The notes under the pieces are model-generated. The model was not told the origin of the DNA, searched no databases, and saw only the letters and a list, made by a program, of their open reading frames with translations. A program made the translations under genes and the position numbers. DNA of 64,000 nt from Clostridium sp. KNHs214. Its GTDB lineage: Bacteria; Bacillota; Clostridia; Clostridiales; Clostridiaceae. Shown here piece after piece: positions 47,248 through 56,802 of the stretch. The first letter of the stretch is position 1. Each line of letters begins with the position of its first letter. Where the stretch lies: NCBI RefSeq assembly GCF_000744935.1, contig NZ_JQMW01000004.1:234869-298868 (forward strand), written 5' to 3'.

Positions 47248-47832
47248 CTAATTTAAAATTCTTTTAGCTTTTGCATATCTTGAACTGTAATAACTTCCTG
47301 ACAAATCACTTATTATTACCCTGTGACCTCCTGAGGATGCATGAATGAATTTACCATTACCTACATACATTCCTACATGTGCTAAGTAACCTGTAGTATT
47401 AAAAAATATAAGATCTCCTTGCACCAATTCATTTCTTTTTACTAGTTTCCCATATTCCGCTTGAGAGCCTGTATAATGTGGAAGGTTTACCCCCATTTTT
47501 CTATAAACATATAATGTGAGCCCTGAACAATCAAAGGCATGTGGTCCTTCTGCTCCCCAAACATACGGTTTTCCTAAAAAACTCTTGGCATAGTCTATCA
47601 GAACACTTCCCTTGTTATAAGAACTGCTGTAATCTCCACCTCTTGAAGCCCTATTACTATTTACATTATTTTTAGCATTTATAGATTTATTTACTTTTAT
47701 ATTAGTAGAACGAATTTTTGAATTTACATTGTTTTTTAGTATAGTATCTGCTTTTGCTACATCAAATTTACACATTGAAAAAAGTACCCCTAATGCTAAT
47801 ACTAAAATCACCTTTTTCCTACTAAAATTCAT
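47248..47832 (-). CDS. Secreted NlpC/P60 peptidoglycan endopeptidase
   Basis: 194 residues. Signal peptide (KVILVLALGVLFSMCKFDVAKA), linker, then NlpC/P60: HAFDCSGLTLYVYRKMGV (catalytic Cys), GYLAHVGMYVG (His) and KFIHASSGG (His). Cleaves gamma-D-Glu-mDAP type peptides. GGGGGTTTTTTT precedes ATG 47832. Confidence 0.93.
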   Translation of the reverse strand: MNFSRKKVILVLALGVLFSMCKFDVAKADTILKNNVNSKIRSTNIKVNKSINAKNNVNSNRASRGGDYSSSYNKGSVLIDYAKSFLGKPYVWGAEGPHAFDCSGLTLYVYRKMGVNLPHYTGSQAEYGKLVKRNELVQGDLIFFNTTGYLAHVGMYVGNGKFIHASSGGHRVIISDLSGSYYSSRYAKAKRILN

Positions 47833-48006
47833 AAAAAAACCCCCTGAAATGTAACTTTTTTTTAACCTTTTCCTCTTTTAATCACTATATAATTATAAGT
47901 TATATGTATAAAATATGTCAAGCATTCTAGTTAAGCTTGGCATTTTATCTACTTTGCAGACTTTTTCTTTGTTATTTATATATATGCTATCTTACCCAAT
48001 TTAATT

Positions 48007-48519
48007 CTAAATTCTATTTTTCTCCTTTAAAAGTATAAATGTTTTATCTTTACCTTTTATATTTACTATATCGCTGCATACTCTCACCAGCAAAAATCCA
48101 TTTTTATTCCAAAAATTCAAATCCTCTTTTTCCTCACTAGAAATTATTACATAAAACTTTTCTATACCATAACTATTAAATACTTTGATTATTTTTCTTA
48201 ATATCATTTTCTGAATATGCGCATCCATAAAATTTGCATTCATTCCAAAATATCTTATCCAAAATTCATTAGGGTTTTTAAATTCTATCCTTCCTTTCAG
48301 TATTCCTATGACTTCTGAATCTTTAGTTATTTTTAAAAAAACCTCACCCTCACCTAAATAATACTCCAGAAATCTATCACAAAATTCTTTAAAGCTCAAA
48401 TTCTTTTTTCTATCATTGTACACATTATTTCTTTTTATCCAATTATATACCTCTACTAAATCCTTCTTATCTATACTATCAACATATATATCTTTAAAAT
48501 TCAAATCCACTTGAAACAT
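48007..48519 (-). CDS. GNAT-fold acetyltransferase-like protein
   Basis: 170 residues. EVFLKITKDSEVIGILKGRI and FNSYGIEKFYVIISSEEKED with NFWNKNGFLLVRV fit GNAT motifs A/B, though the Q/RxxGxG pyrophosphate loop is not clear (AHIQKMILRK). So acetyl-CoA binding is uncertain. GGGGGTGTTCAT precedes ATG 48519; divergent from pepA. Confidence 0.65.
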   Translation of the reverse strand: MFQVDLNFKDIYVDSIDKKDLVEVYNWIKRNNVYNDRKKNLSFKEFCDRFLEYYLGEGEVFLKITKDSEVIGILKGRIEFKNPNEFWIRYFGMNANFMDAHIQKMILRKIIKVFNSYGIEKFYVIISSEEKEDLNFWNKNGFLLVRVCSDIVNIKGKDKTFILLKEKNRI

Positions 48520-48670
48520 ATGAACACCCCCAAGTATTTAGTGTTTCTACATTCACTTAATAAATTCCTTTTTTTAGCTTATATTTTTATAATAAGCACC
48601 TATACTTATTAAATAATTCATGCAAATGTGGTAATATTATAGTTAGTTATACTTAATAGGGGGTGTTTTT

Positions 48671-50065
48671 ATGATATCTACAGAAAACAAATCTATTTAC
48701 TCAAATTTATTAATCTTTAAATTTGAAAACTATAATCTTTCTTATCCAGAAAAAATAGAAGAATTTTTAAAATTCTCACTAAACAAGGGTAAATTTAAAG
48801 AATTTGAAGCATTAACTACCCTTGGAAAATCCAACTATGATAGAATTTACATAATTGGATTAGGTTTAACAGAGGAATTTAATTCTTCCGTATTGTTTAA
48901 GACTCTAGGTTCTGCAATTAAAAATATTAGAGATTCTATAGAATCTCTAGATATTTTAGACAATTTTAATGATGATTTTGGATTCACTATTGGTGAAAGT
49001 ATAGCCTTATCCCTTTATAAATTTAAGGGTTTTAAAGATGACTATTGTCCAATCAAATTAGAAAACATAAACGTTATATCTTCTTGTAAAGACTCTATTC
49101 AAAATGGATTAATTTCTGGGGAAAGCATAAACTTTTCTAGGGAGATAACAAATCTTCCTTCTAACATAGTTACACCTAAATACTTAACTCAAAAATCTCA
49201 AGCTATAGCTTCTGAAAACTCACTAGATATAACTATATATGATAAATATATGTTAGAAAAGCTTGGTATGAATTCAATAATAAGCGTAGGAAATGGCAGT
49301 TCTCATGAACCATATTTAATAATACTTCAATATCTAGGTGATTCAGATAGCAAAGAAATTACTGCTTTGGTTGGAAAGGGCATTACTTTTGACAGTGGTG
49401 GAATTTCACTAAAACCTTCCAAGGGAATGTACGGTATGGTGGGTGATATGGCTGGTGCTGCTTCTGTCTTAGGAGTTATGAAAGCTATTGGAAGATTAAA
49501 ACCTAAGAAAAATGTAATAGCTTTAATCCCTGCTGCTGAAAATATGCCTTCATCAAAAGCATATAAACCTGGAGATGTAATTAAGAGTTACAGCGGAAAA
49601 ACTATACAAATAATATCCACTGATGCAGAAGGAAGACTTATTTTATGTGATGCTATAACCTATGCCAAAGAGCTAGGTGCCACTACTATTATAGATGTAG
49701 CAACTCTAACAGGTTCCTGCGCTAACTTCCTAGGTGGAATTAATATTGGCCTATTTTCTAATTCAAATAAGCTATCAGAAAAACTAATGGAATCTGGAAA
49801 AGAAACCGGAGAATATTTATGGAGATTGCCAAACAACACTGAATACTTAGAGCAATTAAAAACTTCTAGTGCAGATCTTAAAAACTCAGGAGACAACTGC
49901 GGAGCTATAGTTGCCAGTATGTTTTTACACAGTTTTGCAGAAGATGTGAATTTTGCACATTTAGATATAGCTGGCTGCTCTTCTTCTAGAGAACATTCAG
50001 ATGTATATGAAAAAGGAGCCAACGGAAAACCCGCAAGAACACTTATAAACTATTTACTTAAATAA
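48671..50065 (+). CDS. pepA: Leucyl aminopeptidase (M17)
   Basis: 464 residues. C-terminal catalytic domain: LVGKGITFDSGGISLKPSKG, DMAGAASVLG, and STDAEGRLILCDA, the metal-binding and catalytic motifs. Releases N-terminal amino acids from peptides, fitting a proteolytic lifestyle. TAGGGGGTGTTTTT precedes ATG 48671. Confidence 0.95.
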   Translation: MISTENKSIYSNLLIFKFENYNLSYPEKIEEFLKFSLNKGKFKEFEALTTLGKSNYDRIYIIGLGLTEEFNSSVLFKTLGSAIKNIRDSIESLDILDNFNDDFGFTIGESIALSLYKFKGFKDDYCPIKLENINVISSCKDSIQNGLISGESINFSREITNLPSNIVTPKYLTQKSQAIASENSLDITIYDKYMLEKLGMNSIISVGNGSSHEPYLIILQYLGDSDSKEITALVGKGITFDSGGISLKPSKGMYGMVGDMAGAASVLGVMKAIGRLKPKKNVIALIPAAENMPSSKAYKPGDVIKSYSGKTIQIISTDAEGRLILCDAITYAKELGATTIIDVATLTGSCANFLGGINIGLFSNSNKLSEKLMESGKETGEYLWRLPNNTEYLEQLKTSSADLKNSGDNCGAIVASMFLHSFAEDVNFAHLDIAGCSSSREHSDVYEKGANGKPARTLINYLLK

Positions 50066-50139
50066 TATATTATGAAATAATACATTGAAGAAAATCTGAT
50101 TTTAATTCCGTAATAAATGTGTAATTGGGGACTGTTCAC

Positions 50140-50460
50140 AATACGCCAAGAACTTCTAAATGTCTCACAGTTAAAGCCCCTAAAGCTTTCAAACTCGCTT
50201 CTTACGGCGCTCAAACAATGAAAGCTTCTTAACGGGTATTGAAATTTGAAAACAAAGAATTTCTAAGGCTAGCTCAATAGTCTAAGAAAATATATTTATT
50301 GTTACCTTAAAGACAGATTTTTCAGTTCATGCGTACATTGCTTCTAGGGGAGATGGCCTACTAAAGGATGATTTTCCTCCGCTACGCTATGGAAAATCTT
50401 TAATTTGTAAATAAATGAGAAAGCGCTCATAATATTTTTTTAGGCGTAGCCTTTCGTTTA
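50140..50460. repeat. F3 large palindromic element, copy 2 (inverted relative to copy 1)
   Basis: Reverse orientation of the copy at 15238-15706: CAATACGCCAAGAACTTC, GCTTCTTACGGCGCTCAAAC, TCTTAACGGGTATTGAAATT, AAAGACAGATTTTTCAG, and GGATGATTTTCCTCCGCTAC, ending near TTTTAGGCGTAGCCTTTCG. The outer hairpin arm before the first block is missing. Bases 50461-50806 hold AT-rich sequence with a second F3-related segment (CATTATAAATCAACAGGC) and no gene. Confidence 0.8.
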
Positions 50461-50806
50461 CTCCCTAGTCATCAAATGTTTTTTAGTACTAGGTTATAGT
50501 TTCTAGATGTTAGAATTTGTTATTATAATACATATTTATGTTTTTTAACCTATATGACGATCATTCATTATAAATCAACAGGCTCACGCCAAAAAAACTT
50601 TTAAGTGTTAAACTTCTGACTAATAAATAATTGCTTGTCAAAATAAAGCACTAAATAAAGCCTAATATATTTTGCCGTGAGACATTAATTTATATCTCAC
50701 ATTTCACAGGTTAAAATTACCTATTAAATAATTTGTAAAAATATGTCTTTAAACTAAGATTATTTGATATTATTAAATTTACAAAACTTAGTTTGGAGGA
50801 ATCAAG

Positions 50807-51392
50807 ATGAATATTAAAAATATAATGAATTCAATCGATGGATCTATTCCTTTAATTTTGAAATACTGTAGAAAATTAAAAATCGGTGAATATATAAACC
50901 GACAGGTTGCTTATGATGATAATAAACGAATTGTCTCACCAGGTACAGCTGTAGAAGCTTTAATTGCAAATATACTTACAAATCGGAAGGCTCTTTATAA
51001 AATTGATGAATTTTATGCTGAAAAAGATGTTGAAACAAATTTTAAAAGATTCCTATTTTATTGATGAAATATATTTAAAAACATCTAGTCGTATAGAGGC
51101 TTTAGGATATGTTTTTCTATTTGCACTTATGGTATATACATTAATAGAAAGAGAAGTTAGAAAATCTTTAAAAGAAAACAAAGAACCATTAATTATTCCA
51201 GGTAAAGTGAAAACCCATGCCCTTACGGGGAAAAACATTTTAGAGCTTTTAGAAAATATAATAGTTTCTATAATTACATTTGAAGATGGTTCTATACAAC
51301 GTATTATTGGCAATAAACTCAATGGTAATATTCAAAGACTTCTTAAGTTATCAGGGTTTTGTGAAAATATATATACTCAGGATTATATTTAA
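50807..51392 (+). pseudogene. IS1634-type transposase remnant (deleted and frameshifted)
   Basis: An N-terminal part (85 codons from ATG 50807, RBS TTGGAGG) matches the IS1634 DUF4277 domain: LPLILKYCRKLKIGEYINRQ-like start, VSPGTAVEALIANILTNRKA. It ends at 51064 and the reading continues in another frame from about 51055 with the C-terminal end of the transposase (ALGYVFLFALMVYTLIEREV, ITFEDGSIQRIIGNKLNG). The large central DDE part is missing, so it cannot act. The remnant lies between two inverted F3 elements. Confidence 0.85.
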
Positions 51393-51589
51393 CATTAATT
51401 TATAATAATCAATTTATAGAAAAATGACCCATTTAAGGGCCTAGATAGATGCGAATTTTTTTGCATATGAGGGAAAATATTCTCAATTTTGTTACCTAAA
51501 GTACACATTAGATTTTAACGGTAATGAAAATTATGCGTTAGTTATAAAATCAAATAAAATAATTTATTGGTATTTTATACATGCGAAAT

Positions 51590-51982
51590 ATAAGTTATAT
51601 AAATCCTAATCATGCCTACGTATTTAAGGTGGCTAGCGCCAATAAAAGATTTTCCATAACGTAGTGGAGGAAAATTATCCTTTAGTTAGCTGTATTCCCC
51701 CATAGATAGCTTATGTATGAACCGAAAAATCACACTTTAAGGGAGTGAAAAAATTGGAATTGGGGACTATGGAACTAGCTTTAGAACTTCTTATGTTTGC
51801 AGATTTCAATTCCCGTTAAGAAACCTTCTTGTTTGAGGGACGCAAGGAGCGAGTTAAGGTTTTAGGGAATTGAAATCTGCAAACATGTAGAAGTTCTTAG
51901 CGTATTGTGATTAGTCCCAAATTACAATTATTTCACGGACTTAAAGTGTGATTTTTCTTACGGCACTTGCTTCACAATATTC
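51590..51982. repeat. F3 large palindromic element, copy 3
   Basis: Same orientation as copy 1: TATAAATCCTAATCATGCCT, CGTAACGTAGTGGAGGAAAA, CTTTAAGGGAGTGAAAAAATT, hairpin around ATTCCCGTTAAGAAACC, then CTTACGGCACTTGCTTCAC. The last bases before 51983 coincide with the stop codon of the Met-rich gene. The inner arms differ from copy 1 (AGAACTTC instead of AAATTTCTT), yet still pair: compensatory change. Confidence 0.85.
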
Positions 51983-52876
51983 TTACTTTCCGTAGTATGT
52001 TAATGTAAGTCTTATAATCCTCCTGCAAATTCTTCTAGCCTCTTCATATGGGACACCATAGCTTCTTAGCATTCTAAATACACCAGGATTATAACGCTCT
52101 ATTTTTCTTAAAATTTCTTCTACATCCCTTGGTCCATATCTAAATTCTTCTTTATTTTCACCATTTTCTCTATTATTATTTATTATATTTTCATTATTTT
52201 CCTCTGCTCTATTCTCCATTGATGATGGTATTTCAGTCTCCTCTTTATTCATCATGTCAGGCATCATTGTACCTTCCATCATGCCTGGCATCATATCAGA
52301 CATCATTCCACCTTCCATCATACCTGGCATCATATTAGGCATCATCCCACCTTCCATCATACCCGGCATCATATTAGGCATCATTCCACCTTCCATCATG
52401 CCTGGCATCATATCAGACATCATTCCACCTTCCATCATACCTGGCATCATATTAGGCATCATCCCACCTTCCATCATACCCGGCATCATATTAGGCATCA
52501 TCCCACCTTCCATCATACCTGGCATCATATTAGGCATCATTCCACTCATAGGATTCATATATTTTTGTGCCATATTCATACATTTCATGCAATGTATACA
52601 GTGCATCATACAATGCATCATTGGCATTGACATTGGCATAGACATAGGATTTGTATTCATATTTTTCATATTCATCGAATTAGCTCTAGCTGATGGATTC
52701 ATTGAACCTTCTAGGTTTATATTAGGAACATTGTACATTCCATCATAGTCAATATTATTTTCCATAGGATAATTATTCATCTCTGGTTTCATATTGAAAT
52801 TCATTCTTTCAGGTGAAATAGGCACCATTTCATATTCATCCTCAATATCCATTTCATTTATAATATCCTTATCCAA
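51983..52876 (-). CDS. Met/Cys/His-rich protein with 13-residue tandem repeats
   Basis: 297 residues from TTG 52876, with GGAGGT seven bases upstream (GTG 52891 overlaps this site). Acidic N-terminus; Asn/Met-rich region; a Met-Cys-His cluster HCMMHCIHCMKC (about 88-99); about seven repeats of MMPNMMPGMMEGG, with variants MSDMMPGMMEGG; then a 53-residue C-terminal globular-looking part (RYGPRDVEEILRKIERYNPG, RRICRRIIRLTLTYYGK). No signal peptide or TM. The motif set suggests soft-metal (Cu/Ag or similar) binding, but nothing adjacent (no copper genes) supports it. Spore coat proteins can look like this. Function unknown. Confidence 0.75.
   Translation of the reverse strand: MDKDIINEMDIEDEYEMVPISPERMNFNMKPEMNNYPMENNIDYDGMYNVPNINLEGSMNPSARANSMNMKNMNTNPMSMPMSMPMMHCMMHCIHCMKCMNMAQKYMNPMSGMMPNMMPGMMEGGMMPNMMPGMMEGGMMPNMMPGMMEGGMMSDMMPGMMEGGMMPNMMPGMMEGGMMPNMMPGMMEGGMMSDMMPGMMEGTMMPDMMNKEETEIPSSMENRAEENNENIINNNRENGENKEEFRYGPRDVEEILRKIERYNPGVFRMLRSYGVPYEEARRICRRIIRLTLTYYGK
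52258..52545. repeat. Tandem 39-bp repeat array inside the Met-rich gene
   Basis: Seven to eight units of 39 bp, one example reading ATCATACCTGGCATCATA then TTAGGCATCATCCCACCTTCC on the plus strand. Units alternate between two variants (AGACAT for Ser-Asp, TAGGCA for Asn), in an order suggesting block duplication. Likely to vary in copy number between strains. Confidence 0.9.
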
Positions 52877-52966
52877 TATACTTACCTCCACAAAATAATA
52901 CTACACTAACAACATATGCATGTTATCTTTCTTTGATACATAATTTATAAATTTATTAACTAAATC

Positions 52967-53138
52967 ACTAACCCACAAAAAGGTACAATGTGGTGGAATT
53001 ATGAAATTTCTCCTCCATGACTTGCATAAGAGCTGGGAACAATAAATTTAATTTAAATAGTTTCTTTGCTTCTTACGCAAGTCATTCCAGAAGAATTTCA
53101 TAATTCAAGTAATTTAATACTTTTTGTGGGATAATAAC
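52967..53138. repeat. F1 palindromic element, short form (copy 6)
   Basis: CTAACCCACAAAAAGG left, AATTATGAAATTTCTCCTCC arm, extra AATTTAATTTAAAT centre, CTTTTTGTGGGATAATA right. Between the Met-rich gene and asnA. Confidence 0.9.
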
Positions 53139-53229
53139 TAAATATTATTACAGTAAATAATTAAATAAAATACCTAAACAACTTCTTCATTAGTGACTGG
53201 ATATTATAAATTGATACAAAATATTATTT

Positions 53230-54252
53230 CTATAATAACTCTATTCCTTTCTCCCTGCAATCTTTTATTATATCCTCTTTCCACAAAGATGCCTGTACTT
53301 CTCCTATGTGGGCTTTTCTAAGGAAAAACATGCATATTCTAGATTGTCCAATCCCTCCGCCTATAGTATAAGGAAGTATCCCTTCTAATAACATTTTATG
53401 ATATTCTAATTCTTTTCTATGTTGACAGTTTTCCTTTTCTAATTGATAAATTAAAGCTTCTTTATCTACCCTTATACCCATTGATGATAGTTCCAATGCA
53501 CAGTTTAAAACTGGATACCAAAATATTATATCTCCATTTAAACCCCAATCGTCATAATCTGGAGAACGTCCATCATGCTTTTTACCTGATTTCAAAGTGT
53601 CCCCTATTTTCATTATAAATACAGCTTTTTTCTCTTTAGCTATAGCATTTTCTCTCTCTTTCGATGTAAGCTCCGGATACATATCTTCTAATTCTTGAGT
53701 GGTTATAAAACTTATTTCATCTGGCAGTATTTTTTCTATATGAGGGTATTCTCTTTGAACAAGCTCCTCTGTGTTTTTAAATACACCATAAATATCCTTC
53801 ACTACTTCCTTTAGATGTTTTTCATTTCTACTTTCTTTACTTATTACCTTCTCCCAATCCCATTGGTCTACATATATGGAATGTATGTTATCTAATTCTT
53901 CATCCCTTCTTATAGCATTCATATCTGTATAAAGACCTTCTCCTATTATAAAATCATATCTATACAAAGCAGTTCTCTTCCACTTAGCTAGCGATTGAAC
54001 TATTTCTATGCTTTCCTCTTTGCCTAGCTCTAAAGCATCAAAGGCTACTGGTCTTTCATATCCATTTAAATTATCATTAAGTCCAGTATTCTTTTTTACA
54101 AATAAAGGTGCCGATACCCTAATTAAGTTTAACTTTTCTGAAAGTTCCTTTTCAAAATAATCCTTTACTTTTTTTATAGCTTTTTCTGTTTCTTTTAAGC
54201 TTAAACTTGACTTATAACCTTCCATTACTTTAAATTTTTTATATTTGTTCAT
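53230..54252 (-). CDS. asnA: Aspartate-ammonia ligase (asparagine synthetase A)
   Basis: 340 residues, class II aaRS-like fold. [44 protein letters not shown] are family signatures. Makes Asn from Asp, NH3 and ATP. Start ATG 54252 with GGAGGAATTTGTT. An upstream T-box leader controls it. Confidence 0.97.
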   Translation of the reverse strand: MNKYKKFKVMEGYKSSLSLKETEKAIKKVKDYFEKELSEKLNLIRVSAPLFVKKNTGLNDNLNGYERPVAFDALELGKEESIEIVQSLAKWKRTALYRYDFIIGEGLYTDMNAIRRDEELDNIHSIYVDQWDWEKVISKESRNEKHLKEVVKDIYGVFKNTEELVQREYPHIEKILPDEISFITTQELEDMYPELTSKERENAIAKEKKAVFIMKIGDTLKSGKKHDGRSPDYDDWGLNGDIIFWYPVLNCALELSSMGIRVDKEALIYQLEKENCQHRKELEYHKMLLEGILPYTIGGGIGQSRICMFFLRKAHIGEVQASLWKEDIIKDCREKGIELL

Positions 54253-54290
54253 AACAAATTCCTCCTAATCTTAATTTTTCTATCCATTTT

Positions 54291-54449
54291 AGGTACATGA
54301 AAAGAAATAACAAGTCAAAGATACTGGCATATTTTGTGTCAGACAAGGAAACAGGTTCCGCCGCTAGTAAAACTATCGGTGGGTTCTGCTGACGCAGTAT
54401 GACGCAAAATAGACTAGCATACTGACTTATTATTTATTTGAATGTGCCT
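54291..54449. repeat. F2 palindromic element (copy 9) between T-box leader and asnA
   Basis: Full-length: AGGTACATGAAAAGAAATAA left, CCGCCGCTAGTAAAACTATC centre, TTATTTGAATGTGCCTT right. It sits between the leader's terminator (54503-54535) and the asnA ribosome binding site, so every read-through asnA mRNA carries this hairpin. Confidence 0.93.
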
Positions 54450-54499
54450 TAATTACTAAAATCTAATTTTCTAAGCATTAAAAATTAATTTCCTACAAA

Positions 54500-54790
54500 T
54501 AAAAAAAGCCCTTCATCCCCAAAGGGACGAAAAGCTATATTTTCGCGGTACCACCCTAATTAACTTGCAAGCAAGTTCACTCAAAATTACAGTACGGAAT
54601 TAAAACTTCGATACTGCCCATCCTATAACGGTTTGGTTCCGTCTGAGCCTAATTTTGCATTTTTAAAATGCAATTTCAGTCAGAAACTCCAAGATGTTCT
54701 TCCATACAAGTTTCATACTAATCTCTCACCGCCATTAGCTCGCTTTAACTTCACTTTGTATTTACTCTTCTCTTCATAGCTTTTATTTCG
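54500..54790 (-). promoter_or_regulatory. T-box leader of asnA
   Basis: Minus strand. T-box AGGGTGGTACCGCG at 54557-54544; the terminator hairpin is CGTCCCTTTGGGG...GAAGGGC followed by TTTTTTT (54536-54500), and AGCTTTTCGTCCC marks its 5' stem. Stem I lies toward 54790 (AGCGAGCTAATGGCGGTGAG). The likely specifier is AAC at 54698-54696 (in AAGAACATC), reading tRNA-Asn(GUU), as asnA would predict. Uncharged tRNA-Asn should favour antitermination. Confidence 0.9.
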
Positions 54791-54799
54791 TAAATTTTT

Positions 54800-55136
54800 A
54801 TTAGATTATAACATGTAGTTATATACATGTAAATATATTTTTGAAATATTTTTTTATATTTCTTGCATTTTCTTTGTATTATAGGTTTCAGAAAAAAATC
54901 TCAAAGTATCACATGCATTCTAGTACTTAGCTTAGCACCTACAAACAATCACCTAAAAATATAGTATGTAAATAAAATTAGTATCAATAACATTATAAAT
55001 AAAAGCTTTTTAAGGTGCTAGTTACTGTGTGTTAACCATTGATAAAAAATATTGTAATTATCTTTATACACAAATTAATTAACTTTGTGTTATAATTTAA
55101 CTTAAAGTTCACATATATTTTGCAGGAGGTTGAAAT
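54800..55136. other. AT-rich spacer upstream of the PAP2 gene
   Basis: No recognisable open frame or repeat. The promoter of the PAP2 gene is expected here; the RBS is GCAGGAGG just before ATG 55137. Confidence 0.5.
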
Positions 55137-56057
55137 ATGGTTGATAATATTTGGAACAAATATGGGCATTTGATATTTGGAGTTTTTTTTGCAGTAAGTG
55201 CTTGCATAGCCCTATTTAATGGACAATCCGCTACTAGCATTATATATATATTAATGCTTGCTTTTGCTGGATTTACAGCAAAAAAAGACTTAAAAAAAGA
55301 TGTACAAGCTATAACATTCTTAATATGGTGTATACCTATAATTGCATTTCTAATATTTATACAAAAACATGGTTATACCATATGGGGAAAAGTATTACAG
55401 TGGCAAATGACTAAAGGTTTAGGTTGGAATTGGAATGAAACCTTTAAAAATATACCTTTTAATGATGCTAGTTTTACTAGAGTCATTCAAACTAAATGGT
55501 TAAATGATTTTTTTACATTTGTTTATAATAATGGTTTTGTAGTTCCTGTGCTAGTACCTATATATAGAGCTGCTTTATGTAAAGACAAAAGAAAAATGAT
55601 AAGATACATTCTTTCAGCTCATGTACTACAAATTTTTTTAATAAGTCCTTTTTATGCTGCCATACGTCTTCAAGAAGTTTGGTATGTACTTGGCAATCCC
55701 GACAGACTTCAAAGAAATTTTACACCACATCAAGCAGCTGGATGGACCCTAAATTGTTTTCCATCTATGCATACTTCCATAGCTTTTGCCATGTTCTTAG
55801 TGGTTTTACATGAAAAAGATAAGATATTTAAATATGCTTGGTCATTTTTCTGTTTAAGTGTAGTTTATTCTACTATGTATATGGAAATACATTGGGTAAT
55901 CGATGTAATAGCTGGAATTGTACTAGCCTTTGTAACCGTAAAGTTGGTGGATTTTATTTTTAATATTTGGGATAATAAATTTATGAATAGAGCCAAAGGA
56001 AGAAAAGCAAAGGTTGGATATTTGTATTGTACACCAGAAGAAAAAATAAAATTTTAA
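55137..56057 (+). CDS. PAP2/phosphatidic acid phosphatase-type membrane protein
   Basis: 306 residues, about six TMs. NCFPSMHTSIAFAMF and EIHWVIDVIAG carry the PxxxH-type SxxH and HxxxD phosphatase motifs. The family includes inositolphosphoceramide-synthase-like and undecaprenyl-pyrophosphate-phosphatase-like members. Substrate unknown. Monocistronic. Confidence 0.85.
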   Translation: MVDNIWNKYGHLIFGVFFAVSACIALFNGQSATSIIYILMLAFAGFTAKKDLKKDVQAITFLIWCIPIIAFLIFIQKHGYTIWGKVLQWQMTKGLGWNWNETFKNIPFNDASFTRVIQTKWLNDFFTFVYNNGFVVPVLVPIYRAALCKDKRKMIRYILSAHVLQIFLISPFYAAIRLQEVWYVLGNPDRLQRNFTPHQAAGWTLNCFPSMHTSIAFAMFLVVLHEKDKIFKYAWSFFCLSVVYSTMYMEIHWVIDVIAGIVLAFVTVKLVDFIFNIWDNKFMNRAKGRKAKVGYLYCTPEEKIKF

Positions 56058-56065
56058 TATTTAAA

Positions 56066-56099
56066 AATCCTAGGTTTCTACATAAACCTAGGATTTTGC
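56066..56099 (+). terminator. Terminator of the PAP2 gene
   Basis: AATCCTAGG and CCTAGGATT around TTTCTACATAAA, followed by TTGCTTT, eight bases after the stop. Confidence 0.85.
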
Positions 56100-56144
56100 T
56101 TTAAATTTTAGCAAGATTATATTTATTATATTTAAAATAATTTT

Positions 56145-56231
56145 TGGTGCAGATGATGGGACTTGAACCCATACGCCCGTACGGACACTACCCCCTCAAG
56201 ATAGCGCGTCTGCCGATTCCGCCACACCTGC
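56145..56231 (-). tRNA. tRNA-Leu (anticodon GAG)
   Basis: 87-nt gene with CCA. Acceptor GCAGGTG pairs with CATCTGC; anticodon stem-loop CTATCTTGAGGGGGTAG with GAG (stem CTATC/GGTAG); long variable arm (TGTCCGTACGGGCG), T arm ATGGGTTCAAGTCCCAT. Reads CUC/CUU. Confidence 0.96.
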
Positions 56232-56332
56232 ATAATATTAAATTTACATGATTATTATATCAGCCACCTATAAAAAGGTCAAGAAAAGTGTTCAACCCAG
56301 CTGTATAGTTTATTTTGCATAACGTTCATAGA

Positions 56333-56553
56333 TTATTCACTCAACTTTCGCACATAAATTATAAGTTCTACACTAGATGAATGAACGTTCTTAATTTAAA
56401 ATTTAGAATGTAAAATTTAAAATGAAGTTTGAAATTTCTAAGGAATTTCTTCAGCTTATATTTTCAAAAACTTTCTTAAAAGAATTTTATCCTTCATTGT
56501 AAATTTTCAATTTTACATTTTTATTTTATAACTGCTAAAGTTAGATTATTTAC
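56333..56553. repeat. F5 palindromic element, copy 2
   Basis: Ends TTCACTCAACTTTCGCACAT and ATAACTGCTAAAGTTAGAT; inside AATTTAAAATTTAGAATGTAAAA-type blocks and AGTTTGAAATTTCTAAGG. AT-rich. Between tRNA-Leu and an F2 element. Confidence 0.75.
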
Positions 56554-56591
56554 TTACCAAATACTATATTTATAAAATTAATAGCCACTTT

Positions 56592-56750
56592 AGGCACATT
56601 GAAATAAATAACAAGTCAGTCTGCTAGTCTATTTTGCGTCATACTGCGTCAGCAGAACCCACCGATAGTTCTACTAGCGGCGGAACCTGCTTCCTTGTCT
56701 GACACAAAATATACTAGCATCTTTAACTTGTTATTTATTTTCATGTACCT
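56592..56750. repeat. F2 palindromic element (copy 10)
   Basis: Full-length: AGGCACATTGAAATAAATAA left, GCGGCGGAACCTGCTTCC centre, TTTTCATGTACCTTA right. Next to the transglycosylase gene's 3' end. Confidence 0.93.
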
Positions 56751-56802
56751 TAAAAATTTAAAAAGAATATTTTTAAAGCGGCCACTGCAAAATAGCCACG
56801 TA

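Noticed and set aside
52254-52748. Open reading frame on the plus strand opposite the Met-rich gene
   Set aside because: It is open only because the 39-bp repeat is a multiple of three; it has low complexity and no ribosome binding site.
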